Source of the DNA: Protula sp. h YS-2021
Lineage: Eukaryota; Annelida; Polychaeta; Sabellida; Serpulidae
Direction: 5' to 3'
Length of the DNA: 64,000 nucleotides
Assembly (NCBI GenBank): GCA_949752745.1
Contig: OX457027.1
Span: 59,663,859 to 59,727,858, forward strand
The notes below the pieces were generated by a model. That model was not told the origin of the DNA. It worked only from the letters and a program-made list of their open reading frames with translations, and searched no databases. The first letter of the stretch is position 1. Each line of letters begins with the position of its first letter. Shown here piece after piece: positions 27,206 to 43,634 of this stretch. Made by a program: the position numbers and the translations under genes.

Positions 27206-27256
<51 letters not shown>
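26927..27256 (+). repeat. Compound (AG)n microsatellite, ~330 bp
   Basis: AG dinucleotide repeat with GGGGG, GATGGAGAG and GTGGG interruptions. It produces a spurious Ser/Leu-rich frame on the minus strand. Confidence 0.97.
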
Positions 27257-27258
<2 letters not shown>

Positions 27259-29310
27259 AGGCCGAAAAAATTTCTTGTTTCTGATTGTCTTGTTCCCGGG
27301 GTTCTCAAAAGTTTATATTCACCGTAAAACACATTACAGCTTGGTGTTTACAGTAAACAGCTGATTTTGTTTGGTTTATTTTGTTTCTTGAAACGTTGGT
27401 AGCACGTTTTCAACAATCCAAAAAGATCTCTTCAACTACCAAGTCACGTTTGTATAAAAAGTTTCACACGAACTGGCGTGTGAAGTTTTTAATAACCTGG
27501 ACATGTTTGAAACATATGGAATCTTTTTTGCACGTAGTTCCGTGTGTAAACATCTGGTTGAAAACCCCCACGTACTAAGGTCCGGACCCTGGGCAAACAA
27601 TCCCAGAAAGACGGAATTTTTATCAAAATTACTATTTGTTAACTACTGGAGTTTGTAAATTATAGCACCTAGAAAACTAATACGTCCTGTTTTTCTTCAA
27701 GCACTTATGGTTCTGAATGGTTTAATCTTAATCGTCTATGTCAACAAATATGCCCATTGTCATTGTTTTTGGTGCGCGCAAGTGAAAGTCCGCAGCAAAT
27801 TTGGACTTTTTTGTTTTCTGTATCGAAAAAGAGGACAATTTTGGTTTTTCTTGTTGACATTCTTGTGGTTGTTATTCGTTTGATATAATGAAATGTCATA
27901 AACACATTGATAACAATATTAACAGTAAAACATATTATTAACAACAAATAACAGTTAACCAGAAAATGACCCTAGCTTCGAAATTGACAAAAAGGTGTTC
28001 TTCGTACGTATTCCCAAGTATTACGTCATGTCTTATTCCTTGGCCATATTTTCCGTGTCTTATTCCTGTGTAATTGTATACGTTACGTTGCTAAAATTGC
28101 AAAACTGTTTACTCCTATAATAGAAATCCTGATCAGAAGTTTTAACTTCATTTTAGACGTTTAAAATTAAGAAGATACATGCATGCTTTTACGCTGTGTT
28201 TCGCTTTGTTTTATATGATTTACATTTTACGACACGCCTTGTTCAGAAAGTTCAGAAGGAAACATGAACTTCCCTTTGTTAAATTAAAACATTCCCATCA
28301 TTAACTTTAAAAAATACTTTTAAAATGTGTAAATCTGTTAAGAAAATAAAAACAATTATTGTGAGGGTCATGTGAAGTTGTCCTGACCCAATGAAGTGTC
28401 ACATGTTGTGAATCACTAGGCTCTGGTGCGGCAAATCAATCCCCCCCCCCCCTTATATGCATACATGGATGGCGATTTATAAGCTAAGAAGCAACGATTA
28501 CATTAGCCATGACAATAGCCACAATAAAGAGCAAAGAAGTAATTTATCAAACCTTTGGCGCTGTGGTAGAACATCTCAACACAAAAAGTGTATTTAAAAA
28601 TATGTCATATAAATCATGCCTAGCAAATAAAGACGATTTTTTTTTTCAAGAAATGAAACACTTCATTGGTTCAAATCAATATCGGCAAAATTTAAGACGA
28701 GAAACAAGACTATGTTCTCACTTGGCCTTAACTGTACTTTGCCTTTGGACCAGTGTCAGACCAAGGATAGCAACCGTGTTCATTTTTTTTCTTTTCTGTG
28801 TGTGTGTTTTTAAGAAAGACCTTCGATTTGACTCCCGACCATGGCTCCATAACATTGTGACACTGGAATGTTTGCAATTTCCTGTGAAGACAGAACAGCG
28901 CCCAAGGAAGTGGCATTGTTTTTCTTCTTTATTGCAAATAAATGGGCCGAGATAATAGACAATCATTGGGAAGTAATTAATATAGGCCAAGGTGGAAATT
29001 TGGAGAAAAAAACCACATTTTTTATAATGAGTAATTGTGATTATGAACGGAAATAACTCAAAATATTTTATTTTTACTTGTTAATATGGAAATGATTTTA
29101 TACAGAAATTCGTTTACTCTGCGTCTTGTGTTGTATGAGCATCTTCATTTTGATTTCTTAATACGGTACCCGATGGTGAAGCATGGTGACAGTATGGTAA
29201 AATACGCAAATCACTGCCTTTTTTAGACTGCGACTGCGTATTTACTTAGCTCTTCCTGAGCATATCAGAAGTATCGAAAGTACGCATTCGGGGTGGACTG
29301 GACCCGACTG
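27257..29310. other. Intergenic; C12 run; weak SINE-like remnant
   Basis: C12 run at 28441-28452. On the minus strand near 28831-28870, GGAGCCATGGTCGGGAGTC resembles the tRNA-like part of the SINE-like remnant near 54.0 kb, but no A box is visible. The 148-codon + frame at 28509-28955 has no recognisable domain and overlaps this remnant. Confidence 0.4.
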
Positions 29311-29580
29311 GATCAGTTAATCCTAAGCAAAGCCGCAATATTAACGCTCACCAGATTTGCTTAACTCAGCTAAAAAAATTCTCACTGGACGTAATGACGT
29401 AATGCTGAAGAGTGACGTCATGCTGTGATGCATAGTCCGTTAACTAATCAATCCTGAGCAAATCCGCTGCGTGAAAAGGCTCGGGCTTATGCCGGTCAGG
29501 ATTGGCCAAGCCGGGTTTTGAGCAGCAGCGTGAAAGGAGCGCACGATTAACTTTGAATTTAAAGGCCAAGCCAATCCTAT
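29311..29580 (+). repeat. Degenerate interspersed repeat with direct and inverted sub-repeats
   Basis: CAGTTAATCCTAAGCAAAGC at 29314 recurs as ATCAATCCTGAGCAAATCCG at about 29448. CGCTGCGTGAAAAGG at 29466 recurs as GCAGCGTGAAAGG at 29526. AATCCTGA and TCAGGATT form an inverted pair over 29450-29502. Moderately GC-rich against its AT-rich flanks. Probably an old transposon remnant; family unknown. Confidence 0.4.
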
Positions 29581-33976
<4,396 letters not shown>

Positions 33977-33984
33977 ATAAATAC
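33977..33984 (+). other. Target-site duplication ATAAATAC (left copy)
   Basis: The 8-bp ATAAATAC immediately precedes the left inverted repeat of the 34-kb element and recurs exactly at 35027-35034, just after the right inverted repeat. Confidence 0.75.
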
Positions 33985-34126
33985 GAATCCGCGACATCTC
34001 GCATCTGGACATCTCGCATCTGGACATCTCGCATCCGACAACTCGCATCTGGACATCTCGCATCCAAATGAAAAAGTGGACATCTCGCATCCGTGATTTT
34101 TTGCTTGATTTATCACTGTGTTTTGG
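33985..34126 (+). repeat. Left terminal inverted repeat of the 34-kb element
   Basis: Contains six CTCGCATC words spaced 15-16 bp (with one longer interval), then CATCCGTGATTTTTTGCTTG and CACTGTGTTTTGG. The same order is found in reverse complement in the right arm, diverging only toward the inner end. Confidence 0.85.
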
Positions 34127-34164
34127 AGGTAGGGGGGGGGGGGTGGGGGTAGGTGGTAATCATT

Positions 34165-34356
34165 TTATTTTGTGTATTTTGACACTGTACTTATCAGAGA
34201 GCCTTTACAGTTAGTCTTGCGACGAACGCATCTCCAGTAAATTCGCCCAGACTTGTTCGTTTTGTTCTTCGTGTATATGAAACCATCGAGAAAAAGCTTA
34301 GGTTTGCCCCGAATACTTTCGATGAATTCCATTCTAATTTTACCATTAAATAGCAA
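34165..34356 (-). CDS. FLYWCH-type zinc finger fragment
   Basis: The minus-strand frame encodes 63 residues. From about residue 10 it reads EFIESIRGKPKLFLDGFIYT, then a short linker and GRIYWRCVRRKTNCKGSLIST. This matches the FLYWCH zinc finger in order and spacing: F, RGK, L, GF.Y, YWRC, six residues, C. The last two metal ligands (the HxH pair) are missing because the frame stops at SKYTK soon after, so the finger is truncated. FLYWCH domains bind DNA and are found both in host transcription factors and at the N-terminus of Mutator-like transposases. Lying inside a TIR element with a target duplication, this one is most simply a leftover of a transposase gene. The ATG at 34356 may or may not be a true start. 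Confidence 0.75.
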   Translation of the reverse strand: MLFNGKIRMEFIESIRGKPKLFLDGFIYTKNKTNKSGRIYWRCVRRKTNCKGSLISTVSKYTK

Positions 34357-34408
34357 AACCCATGATTTTGGACTTCAATATCTTCCCTTTATATACCCTA
34401 CCTTAAGG

Positions 34409-34640
34409 GATGTGGATTCGTGACTACATCTTACCCGCCGCATTTTCGAACCTGTGCACGTTTCCCTTCCAAACCGTGCATCAAAGATAAGTTTTTAAAA
34501 ATTGAAAACATCAGTGGGATTAGTGGATGTGGATTCATTCATAATACTGATCCGCCGCACGTTCATCAAACCCTTCATGCTTTTAAGTGCCTCTTTCGAG
34601 GGATTTGCATATGTGGATTCGCGCTGCACCGAACGTTGAA
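34409..34640 (+). repeat. Internal repeats of the 34-kb element, unit starting ATGTGGATTC
   Basis: ATGTGGATTC begins three related units at about 34409, 34528 and 34610. The first two continue to a shared CCGCCGCA(T/C)(G/T)TTC segment, and the third shares GAACGTT-like sequence. They lie upstream of the minus-strand FLYWCH frame. Confidence 0.55.
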
Positions 34641-34727
34641 CTACTCACTATGGCATTTGCTGAGCACAAATGTAAGTCTAACTCTTGAATTACTCCCTAA
34701 ACTGAACTGAGTTTTTTCAGTTGATTT

Positions 34728-34832
34728 ACTCAAATAACTTACGTTTTGGAAACCCCTGTTAATATCGTCAAGCGCAAAATGTCGCTTATAATTTATTTTT
34801 TACTCAAATAACTTACGTTTTGGAAACCTCTG
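34728..34832 (+). repeat. 74-bp direct duplication inside the 34-kb element
   Basis: ACTCAAATAACTTACGTTTT and the following GGAAACC(C/T)CTGT occur at 34728-34759 and again at 34802-34832. Confidence 0.85.
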
Positions 34833-34857
34833 TAATTTATTTTCTGTATGCTGTTTC

Positions 34858-35026
34858 CCAAACACAGTGTTAAAGTTCCCCCTTAAAAGCAGACCAAAAT
34901 CACGGATGCGAGATGTCCACTTTTTCATTTGGATGCGAGATGTCCAGATGCGAGATGTCCAGATGCGAGTTGTCAGATGCGAGATGTCCAGATGCGAGAT
35001 GTCCAGATGCGAGATGTCTGGATACC
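34858..35026 (-). repeat. Right terminal inverted repeat of the 34-kb element
   Basis: Reverse complement of the left arm, with seven GATGCGAGATGTCC-type words and the same GAGTTGTCAGATGC variant at the corresponding place. Confidence 0.85.
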
Positions 35027-35034
35027 ATAAATAC
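35027..35034 (+). other. Target-site duplication ATAAATAC (right copy)
   Basis: Exact copy of the 8 bp at 33977-33984, directly outside the right inverted repeat. Confidence 0.75.
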
Positions 35035-38000
35035 ATATTTGGGGCACAATTTCTTTATAATTTCCCTCTTTCCTTGTTTGCATTTCCGCGCAATTCCTTT
35101 CATTTCTATGGTCTGTGTTTCTGGTTGCCAGAGCGTTGATGATGTTGGGTGCACTAACAGACAGACAGTATGTGTGTTTATCCCCGTCTGGGCATTTTTT
35201 TACTGACTTCATTATCCTTTAAGGAGTGGTGAGAAGAAGTGCATATACATCTCATGTGTGCTTTTATGAATGATCAGCGTGTGAAAAGGGGCATAATGAT
35301 TGGAATATTCCATGCGTACTTACTGCTTCACTTCAAGAACGTAGAATGTTGACTTTTGAACTTAATGAACTGCTCTTAAAAATATTAAATATTGATATAT
35401 TATGCTGTCACATCATCGCACTCATTTCTTTTCTTTCTTTCTTTTTTTTTTTTTATAGTATAAGATCTTTGATTTCGGTGTTTCCGTGTGTTTTTTTTTT
35501 TTGCGAACCTTGCAGGTTCTGCCAATTGAAGTAGCATATTCATTGCACCCAAATGTTTTGAGAAGGCGGATAGGGAGAAACTGCGTTAAGAAGCGTGGGT
35601 CTGTTTGTCAAAAAGATTTCCGGTTACCTTACCTTTCATGTTAAAATATCAAACACTCAAATAAGAAATAGAAAGAATGACATCAAAACGTTTTTCACAA
35701 GCTGAGGTCAAAGGAGAGAGCTATATCTTAGACTCAATCCCTGAAAGAATGTGTATTTAATGTGTGGGGTAGTCAGATATTCGCAGACACCATAACCTAT
35801 GTTCTCTGTAAGGAAAAGCGCAGGGGTGGGGGTGGGTAGGGGGGCAGCTACAATGCTTTTGCTTCAGGGGAGCATAAAATGACATCCTGTGAGGTCTTTT
35901 GTTTGGCTGATACAAGAGAGAGGGTTTGCAGACTGGTAGGTTCATGCAAGTACAGAAGACACTTTTAATTTTAGAAACACTTTTTGCGGCATACAAGAGA
36001 AACCGAAAGTCTTTGTTTTATGTAGTAGAACCAATTATTTACATGCTATTTACTTGCTTATTTGTTCTTTTAAATTTCAATATAAAGCCTTGTATGATTA
36101 CGACTGAAATTAAGGTTTAATAGATTAATTACTATTTTGTGTAATATCTACGTCAGTGTGTGACGCAAACCATTCCTTTTGTAAACATTAAAGTTATACA
36201 AGCTGTTTCTTTTGCTTCATGTAAAGAACAGGAAATCTTTCAATAAAATATTAAATTTTGAAGTCCCCCAAAATCAAAAGACTTAATAATTAAATTTGTG
36301 TTAATATTCATTGCATTTTTATTGCCTTAATTAACCTGAATACTAAAGTCAAAATAAGATCAAAGATAACATACGAAACTTCTTTTGTCTACCAGTTAGA
36401 AGTTGAGTGCTTTTCTGATGATCCAAGTTCGAAACCAGCTCTGGAATGAGTGGAAACTTGGAATATGAAATGAAATTATTTGAAATGCTGTCATTGAAGT
36501 CTTTTTTCCACTTTAAAACGAATGTTGTCGTCTGTCAAAGCATACAGACTTACTCAAATTCGGGTGCATGCGATGGAATGTTTGTTTGCAAAATAAAATA
36601 TGATTGTTGAAGATGAGTCTGCAGACAGGGTGCACCGATCTAAAGGTACACCAGCCACGCCAGTTACACATGAACCTGACTTGCACGAGTTCTGCAGGTT
36701 TGTGAATGTCTGTAAAGACACTGGCATCTGTCTTACGACGTCTTTTAAAAGGCACAAATGGGAGATGTTTTATGTCGATAACCTATTATAAAGATGCCAT
36801 TCAGCATTTTCTCAACCGATTTATGTTGGCCGCTTGGGCTAATGACTGGCCGTAATGACTGCGCCCGTATTTAATAGCTTTGCTCAAATTTTTTTAGCTT
36901 GAGGTTGAGTTTGAGCATGAGTCACGTTGTTGAATGCGGGTGCAGGAAACTTAAAAGAAAAGTGTTACATGGGATTCAGCATCAAAGCAAACCCAATATT
37001 TTTTGTTGTTCATCTTCTATCATCTTGTTAGCATAAAGTTACACCTGTTCTGGTGTAAGTCTGCCAGGTGTCTGGCAGAAAAATTCGATTCGCCATTTCT
37101 AGGCTATGTTCTATTAATAGCCTTACATTACACCAGAGGCACCCGACGCATTGTTGAACTAAACAAGAACTAAACACTGTTTATGCAATAAAATGACTAC
37201 TTGACTAAAAACATGTGTTTTTATTTCTATAAACGAGAAACTTTGGTTTTACTATAATTTGCTTCGATAAGTAATAAGAATAGTTTAAGTAACAGCAATG
37301 TCGATATCCAATGGCTTCATTACTTCAATATAAAGGAAACAAACATTTCACATTCTGACATACACTCATTGAAACAAAATCATACTCGATTAAATATTAA
37401 CTTCCTCCAAACTGTTATTTTTTCAGGACACATAGTTTGTTTGTTTGTTTGTTTTTGTTTTGTTTTTTTTTGTTTTTGTTTTTTTTTTTTAATTTGGCAA
37501 CCACTCGAAGATATATACAGCTGAGCTTCTTACATCTTGAGCTCAATATCTGAACTTCTCTCGGATTTGAAGGCACAGTCTATTGGTCAAATCTTAGAGG
37601 AAATCAGTGTTTTTTTTTTAAACTATGCAAATGCCAAACTTATATATCCCATCGATGTTTGTCCCGGATATTTATGGCTATGAAAAGGCTTACTGTATAT
37701 ATTTCTCCAGTTAACACTATGACGTGCACCTGGTAACGTGTTTGTAGCCTAGAATCTAATGTTCCTTTATGGACTATTTCGTGGAAAGAATTTTAGTAAG
37801 ACAACTAAATATAACATGTGTGGAGGGGGAGGGAGATCCTAAAGGACGAAAAGAAGCATAAAGCCTTAAAAAGAACAAAAAGAGCATTAAAAAAAGATTT
37901 GTCTGGAAGCATCTGGAAGCTCTTGTTATGAAAATACCACTGCTCATACGTCACAGGTTTTTCTGCTACGTCATCAGGGGTTGTTTATGAGTAAAATTCT

Positions 38001-38523
38001 AGGCCAAGCAATATAGACGTAATAATCGGTGAACAAGCCTGTTATTTTCCGGGAAGAGGTTGCTGCTCTTTGTGTGTTTTATTTTTTACTACAAGCCATG
38101 TGATTTCTCCATGACTACTGAAAGATGAATACAGTATTACCTAGGTATAGTGACCACCTCGTAAATTGAATCAAAATACAAATCTTACGATTTTTAGGTA
38201 GTATCGTGTTAGTCGTCTTCTATTATTGCAAAAGAAAAAATCAAATAGGCTTTCTTGAGGATCTCGACTGTAAAGAACTGAAATTAAGCATTTAATTAGT
38301 GTTTCTACAGGTTTTTGCCAATACTGATGGCGCATTTACTGTATAGTTTTGCATTAATAAATTAATAACTAAATGTTTTAATAAATATAATGAGAAAGTC
38401 GGTTTGTACATGTATGTCTAAACAGCTGTCATGGAATATGCAGAGCCGAGTAAAAACATAGATTCATTTCTTCAGCTATTGAATTTGCGTATTTTTTTCT
38501 TTCTTTATATTTTTCTTTTTCAG
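35035..38523. other. Intergenic or intronic, no gene recognised
   Basis: AT-rich. A SINE-like scrap near 36396-36440 carries CTGATGATCC and AGTTCGAAACC, the latter a good RNA polymerase III B box. A 63-codon + frame at 36600-36791 has balanced codons but no recognised domain. Poly-T and GTTT runs lie at 37436-37490. Confidence 0.4.
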
Positions 38524-38588
38524 GAGATGAAAAGGAACAAATGGCTCCATCTGTGGGCATGTTAATAAAGCCATGGAACAGGATTAAA
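38524..38588 (+). CDS. Candidate small exon of an unrecognised gene (1 of 2)
   Basis: A long pyrimidine tract ending TTTTTCAG (38523) is followed by 65 bases open in one frame: a split codon, then DEKEQMAPSVGMLIKPWNRIK, ending in phase 0 before GTAAAA at 38589. The next candidate exon (38904) begins in the same phase. KPW followed by a basic stretch is reminiscent of the FKPWKWRKKK segment of PHACTR-type PP1/actin regulators, but the match is short and I do not assign it. Supporting points are the acceptor strength, phase agreement and protein-like composition. Against it, the donor is only fair and no upstream exon was found. Confidence 0.35.
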
Positions 38589-38903
38589 GTAAAAAAAATA
38601 ACGTTGACTTGTTGATAAAAGCAAGGTTACTGGAAAAGTTTGACCATGTTTTCTTGTCTACATATTTTATAATCGATTTTAGTTTCGGTCGAGTTGAAAA
38701 GGTAAACGTTTTTACTTTTGATCGTTAAGTTATTCAGCCTAAGAATAAAGTTCTTTGAATTTTAAAACATCAAGCAATTAGCATTGTCTAGACGAAGGAT
38801 TTCTTTATAAGTTAAGTTCCATAATTACATCTGTTGGTCGCCCACGTTCTTTATTGCTAAATAGTCCCAAATAGTGCAGTTAGCAGTTCTTTTCTTTTTA
38901 CAG

Positions 38904-38978
38904 AAACAGAAAGACGGAGAAAAACCAACCGCCTTCCTCCGATATTTCGGTTTTCGCAGCAGAACTAGTGACATTTAG
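38904..38978 (+). CDS. Candidate small exon of an unrecognised gene (2 of 2, with stop)
   Basis: The acceptor TTTCTTTTTACAG ends at 38903. The phase-0 frame reads KQKDGEKPTAFLRYFGFRSR, then four more residues (TSDI) and TAG at 38976-38978. It joins without frame change to the candidate exon at 38524-38588 across a 315-bp intron, giving a basic, hydrophilic C-terminal segment of about 46 residues. No family is recognised with confidence. It could be the 3' end of a gene starting upstream in the window, or a chance pair. Confidence 0.35.
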   Translation, partial: KQKDGEKPTAFLRYFGFRSRTSDI

Positions 38979-41900
38979 AGGGAGAAAACAGTTTTTATGA
39001 AAATCTTACCATTTCTCAAACTGACTTTTTATAACCGATCCAGTATGAGCAGCACGAGATCTGACAGTATAAAATATATATCTAAGCTTTGAGAGAATTA
39101 TTAAGAAGAAACAGTGGTTTAGGGAAATAAATGATTTGGCATTTGAATTGCAACTACAAACTTTCCGATGATGAAACTTATGACTTGCATCCGATCAAAA
39201 AAAATTACTTCAAAATAAAATTATTATTTATGACTTCGTTTCCTGGGAACTCTTTGCTCAGTAAGGCTTTACCCAAAGGTCTGGAGACGTATTCACGAAG
39301 CACTGCTGCTTAGTACTGCCACCAGTGTCGCTGGTGTTGTATTAGTTGGTAGTTCTGCTAGCGCTGTTACTGCTTTATGAATACCGTCCCTAAAGATCGC
39401 TAGGGTTACCTCCCTCTGTATGCCATAGTAATGGGCATCGACCTGTTAAATCAGAACTTAAGCTACCACTAAAAAAAAAACAAATACAGCTCCAATGAAA
39501 CCTATTTTAGCTGTTTTTAGACCTTTTTTAATGACTGAATGAAATTAAATTACCATCTGTAAAGGAAAAGTTCAGCAAACAAAAATAACACCAGATATAT
39601 AAGAAATTTAAAATCGACGGGTCACGTATTTAAAACAGCATAGAGATCTTCACTCATGATACAGTTACTCATGTTGAGAAATAGACGGCTGACAATTCGT
39701 TAACATTCGTGTTCATGATAAAAGTGCATACAGTGCATGTAAATGCATAAAAAAGATACATACTGTAGTTCGTAACATATCTATCAACTTGCTTTATATT
39801 TATTTTATTGTCATCTCATATCTAACTGGAACACATTTAACAATACTCAAACAAAATGATAGCCCGCATTGAGTTTTTTGCTCTTGTTGATACATTAACC
39901 ACATAACACATACTAAGAACATTTAGTTCTAACAGCTATAAATATATCCCATTCGTCACAACAAGGAAGCAATTTTATTTATAAAGTACCATTCACTCCC
40001 TTTTCATTTTGTTCTTAATATTTTAAATCTGAATGTTAGATTTGAGAAATATTAAAAATTCAGTAAAAAATATTTCCCGATTTTTAGAATGGCAACTATG
40101 CATGAATAAACTTGCCTGCAATTAAACACAGTCAATAGCGAAATGAAGATTTTTTTCAATACAATGTATTTATGTATTTATTTATTATTTTTTCAATTAT
40201 CTATTACTTTTTTCAGGCAAGGGCAATACTTATTCAACATATATTCCTGGACTTTTAGAAGTGATACAGGGGTTGGTTTCAACTGGCGAATATCGGTTTC
40301 AGACTGTTTTTATTTCTTTAATAGACTACAAAGACATACATGTTGTACTGACCTTCATTAGTTTTAAACTGCATTGTATTTTCGCATATATATTTTTGCC
40401 TGCAAGGTCTGAAGCCTTGACTACAGTATAAATGGCCCAGTTTTGAATGCAGCTTTCACTTAGCTATGTGAGAAAGAAAAATAAGCACAAACATTTCTTC
40501 CCATGCTCTTTTTTACACGTAAAGACAAACATAAGTCTGACCTTATTTCACGGTTTGAGAGACTTTGCCGCTCACCTTTATAAATAACCTATGCATTGAA
40601 ACATAATCTTAGCGTTTAGGTGGTAAACAAATAAATCTGGACGGAATAAACATGATTCTGGGCCTCGCATTCGATCGTCTGGCCTAAAAAGAAGACGTTT
40701 ACATAGGTTGTGTGGAGCATTTAAGCGTTTCTTAAATTATTTCAATCTTAAGAGGACACGGGGGAGGGGGGCGCCCTCCCATCCAAGGCGTTCATCAAAG
40801 CCAGAATATGAGCTGACGTCTGTGTAATGTGTGCACACCGTCGTGCTTTTTTTGTTGCCCGAGGCCCCCCGCCGGTATGAAAATCCGAACTCTCCTAGAT
40901 TTTCGTAAAAATGCTAACTAACCTCAAGAAATAAAGAATAAGCAATGCTAAAAACATTTTAAAGATAAAAAACTTAAATATAAAGAAGCTTTGGAAGAAA
41001 GAACTTTTTTTCAAATTAGTTTTCTCTTTCACATTCAATGTCAAAACGTCAAAGGTTCCTCTTGTGCGATCGTTGCACAGCTAAACCTCTCTAAACTGCA
41101 AGTGTCTGGCGCAGCTGTTTTCTTTTCAAGGTCAAAAGCATCGTTTCGGGGACACGTGATTGAGCCGAAAGCCAACACGGGAACAGATTTATCCATAATT
41201 TCGTTCACAATCCATTCTTTTACTTTTCTCCCCATCGTCGGGTCAGTTATTCTTTTGCTGTTCTCTAGTTTTTACGACGCGATTTACGACGTGATTTACG
41301 ACTAAGACTCTGGATTATTTTCTACACAATACCACACCAAGTAGGAAAATACTTGTAGATTACTTAAAAAAGTTCATTGCCTCTTTAAGAATGATCACTG
41401 GATCATCAAACCGTTCAAATGCTCCTGTGTGCGTGAAATCTCATGTACATGGACCGCGTTCCTTTTGGAATTCTCTTGTGTTATGATGTCATAAGAAAAG
41501 GGAGGCTTGTGACAGAGCCAGTGAGCGAGTCGTGTGTCTGCAGTCGCAATGCTGCTTGAAAGAGTTCTCTGGCGCCGAGATTAAACGCCTGGGGATGGAG
41601 GGGGTGGGGGGGGGGGCTGGCGGGGAGGGAGGAGACGTAGGAGGGGACAGTGATCTTAGATTTTGCGTACGGAAATGCTCTGACGACACAACGCTACAAG
41701 TTCAGGGGTGTGTTCGGGATCCGTCCTGCATATGATACCCACGATACATAATGTGATAAGAATCCCACTCAGTCCTGCGACGGCTTAGGTCAGAATCAAT
41801 AAATCAAGGCTGGAAGCAGTTTGATGTAATATAAAGTGGGTCTCGATTAAAAAGATCAATCACATGAGAAAAAAAAACGAATAAAGAAACAGGCAATGTG

Positions 41901-43634
41901 TATGAGAAGTTAATTTCCACCAACTTTTACAACATAACAATCTTGCTAAATTAAAAGTTTTATCCAACCCACAGTTTCATTAATGAAAAATTGCAGACAA
42001 ATCCGGCCTCTGAGTCAGTTCAAGCCCTCCTTTTCCCAATTACCAGGCGTACTGCATATAGATAAGGTTTAGCAGATATTTTTCAAGGGGTGGCCTAAAG
42101 ACTCATTTTTTTCGAAGAATGGGATGTTGTAATTTCATTTCTTGTGAGCTACTACTTTAAAATACCCGAAATATTTTAGTCAATATATTGCTGGGCAAAT
42201 ATATGACGTAAACGCTGCAATTGTATTGTTAGATGTCCGTCTGAAAACGGTCATGACCCAAAAATGAATGGTAAATTGTTACATTTATAATCAATTCGCT
42301 TCAAAATGTGCTGTTGTTCAAAGGATGACGTCACGATGCACGTGTTATGTTTTGCCGTACCTTTGTAGCACAATTCAACTGAATGGACAAATCAATTTAT
42401 GAAGATAAAATGTGTATACAACGCAAGCACTTACTCATAACAGGGCTGTATCTAATATTGCAAACTACGTCATTGATTACATAACGGGTCGTGACAAGTC
42501 CTTTTTCTATGCAACTCTCGCTTTCACAAACCTTTTACAAGTGACTTTATGGTGCTATTTTATCACCACCATCGAACAAAAGATATATTAGTTATTTCGT
42601 GTGTATTTGACTTCTCACGTACGAACATCCCGAATCCACTTGAATGTGTTTAGTGTGGGCGGGTGGGACGGAATGGGTACTTGTTTCTGCACGAAAAGCA
42701 TTTATTGGGTGGATTTTCTGAAAATAGCCAAGTAGCTCGATTGCAGTACACATGATTAGGGTTTTAGACCCTTAAGAAATGATGCTGGTTTATTTTTGCT
42801 ACACACGCAAAGACAAAACAAAAACAACAGTGCGTTTGAGCATAGATGACAGCGTTCAATCCTCTTTAGTGGATCGAGATAACTCGACGCAAAGATCATG
42901 AAGTGTGTTTAAAATCACTTCTCGGCGACTGCACTTATGGCGTGGGGGTCTTTTTTTCTTATCTGGAGTTCCGATAAACCGAAGGATGCAATGCAAGCTC
43001 TGATAAGCATTGGGTGCAAAATATAGCTTGATATTTATAAATATAACGCTTTATGTTTTAATACATGTCTTGTTAACTCTAATAATAGCAAAATATACCA
43101 AAAGGACATTAAGTTCAAAATCTACTTCAAACTCGTTTGTCTTATCAGATGAAAATATCCTTATCTTATCTCTTAAAAGAAAGAAAAAGTATAACACAGT
43201 TTCCATAAAGAAATGATTTGATTTGTGCTTTTAAACCTGCTAGTATGAGAGGCTAGGTCGCTCGATATCCTGTTCGAAGACAACACAGGCTTGCCAAGAG
43301 TAGGTCAGTTACATTTTACTTGTGCAGTTGCATCATTCGTATAGCTTTCATAACATTTAATAGCCTGTGCCAAAAATAACTGCAAGATCAGCTGTCCGAA
43401 TAATCAGACGTATAAAAGAAGCAATTTGCCATAAAATGGATGATCCGTATAATATCTCTTAGTTTTTTTTGATATCGAAATAATAGAAGTTTTTTTTTTG
43501 TATAACTGTTACGAAACAGTGCCAAGGGTGTCAAACGAGCGCATACAGCGGGGAACATCTCAAATAAACGCGACATCTTGCCAGCTTATTGGTGTGTTTT
43601 GCCTGAAACAGCATAACAATATATCACACACTTT
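38979..43634. other. Intergenic, weak exon-like frame and short repeats
   Basis: At 40217, after a strong acceptor (pyrimidine tract then TTTTTTCAG), a frame stays open for about 67 codons (KGNTYSTYIPGLLEVIQGLV and onward). No family is recognised. At 41271-41302 the 12-base word TTTACGACGCGA is repeated almost three times. Otherwise AT-rich and empty. Confidence 0.35.

Larger units (their letters stand above)
33985..35026. mobile_element. Non-autonomous Mutator-like (Phantom-type?) element, 1,042 bp, with FLYWCH fragment
   Basis: Long terminal inverted repeats (left 33985-34126, right 34858-35026) consist mainly of tandem copies of a 15-base word, GACATCTCGCATCTG, with variants CGACAACTCGCATCTG and CATCCAAATGAAAAAGTG at matching places in both arms. 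The right arm has one extra unit. The outermost bases are GAATCCGCGACATC (left) and GGTATCCAGACATC (right, reverse complement). Exact 8-bp duplications ATAAATAC flank it at 33977-33984 and 35027-35034. The interior carries a FLYWCH-type zinc finger on the minus strand. FLYWCH fingers accompany Mutator-like transposases in animals, and 8-9 bp target duplications fit that group. No transposase core is present, so the element is non-autonomous. Confidence 0.8.

Noticed and set aside
28509..28955. 148-codon + frame
   Set aside because: No recognisable domain; overlaps a SINE-like remnant on the other strand.
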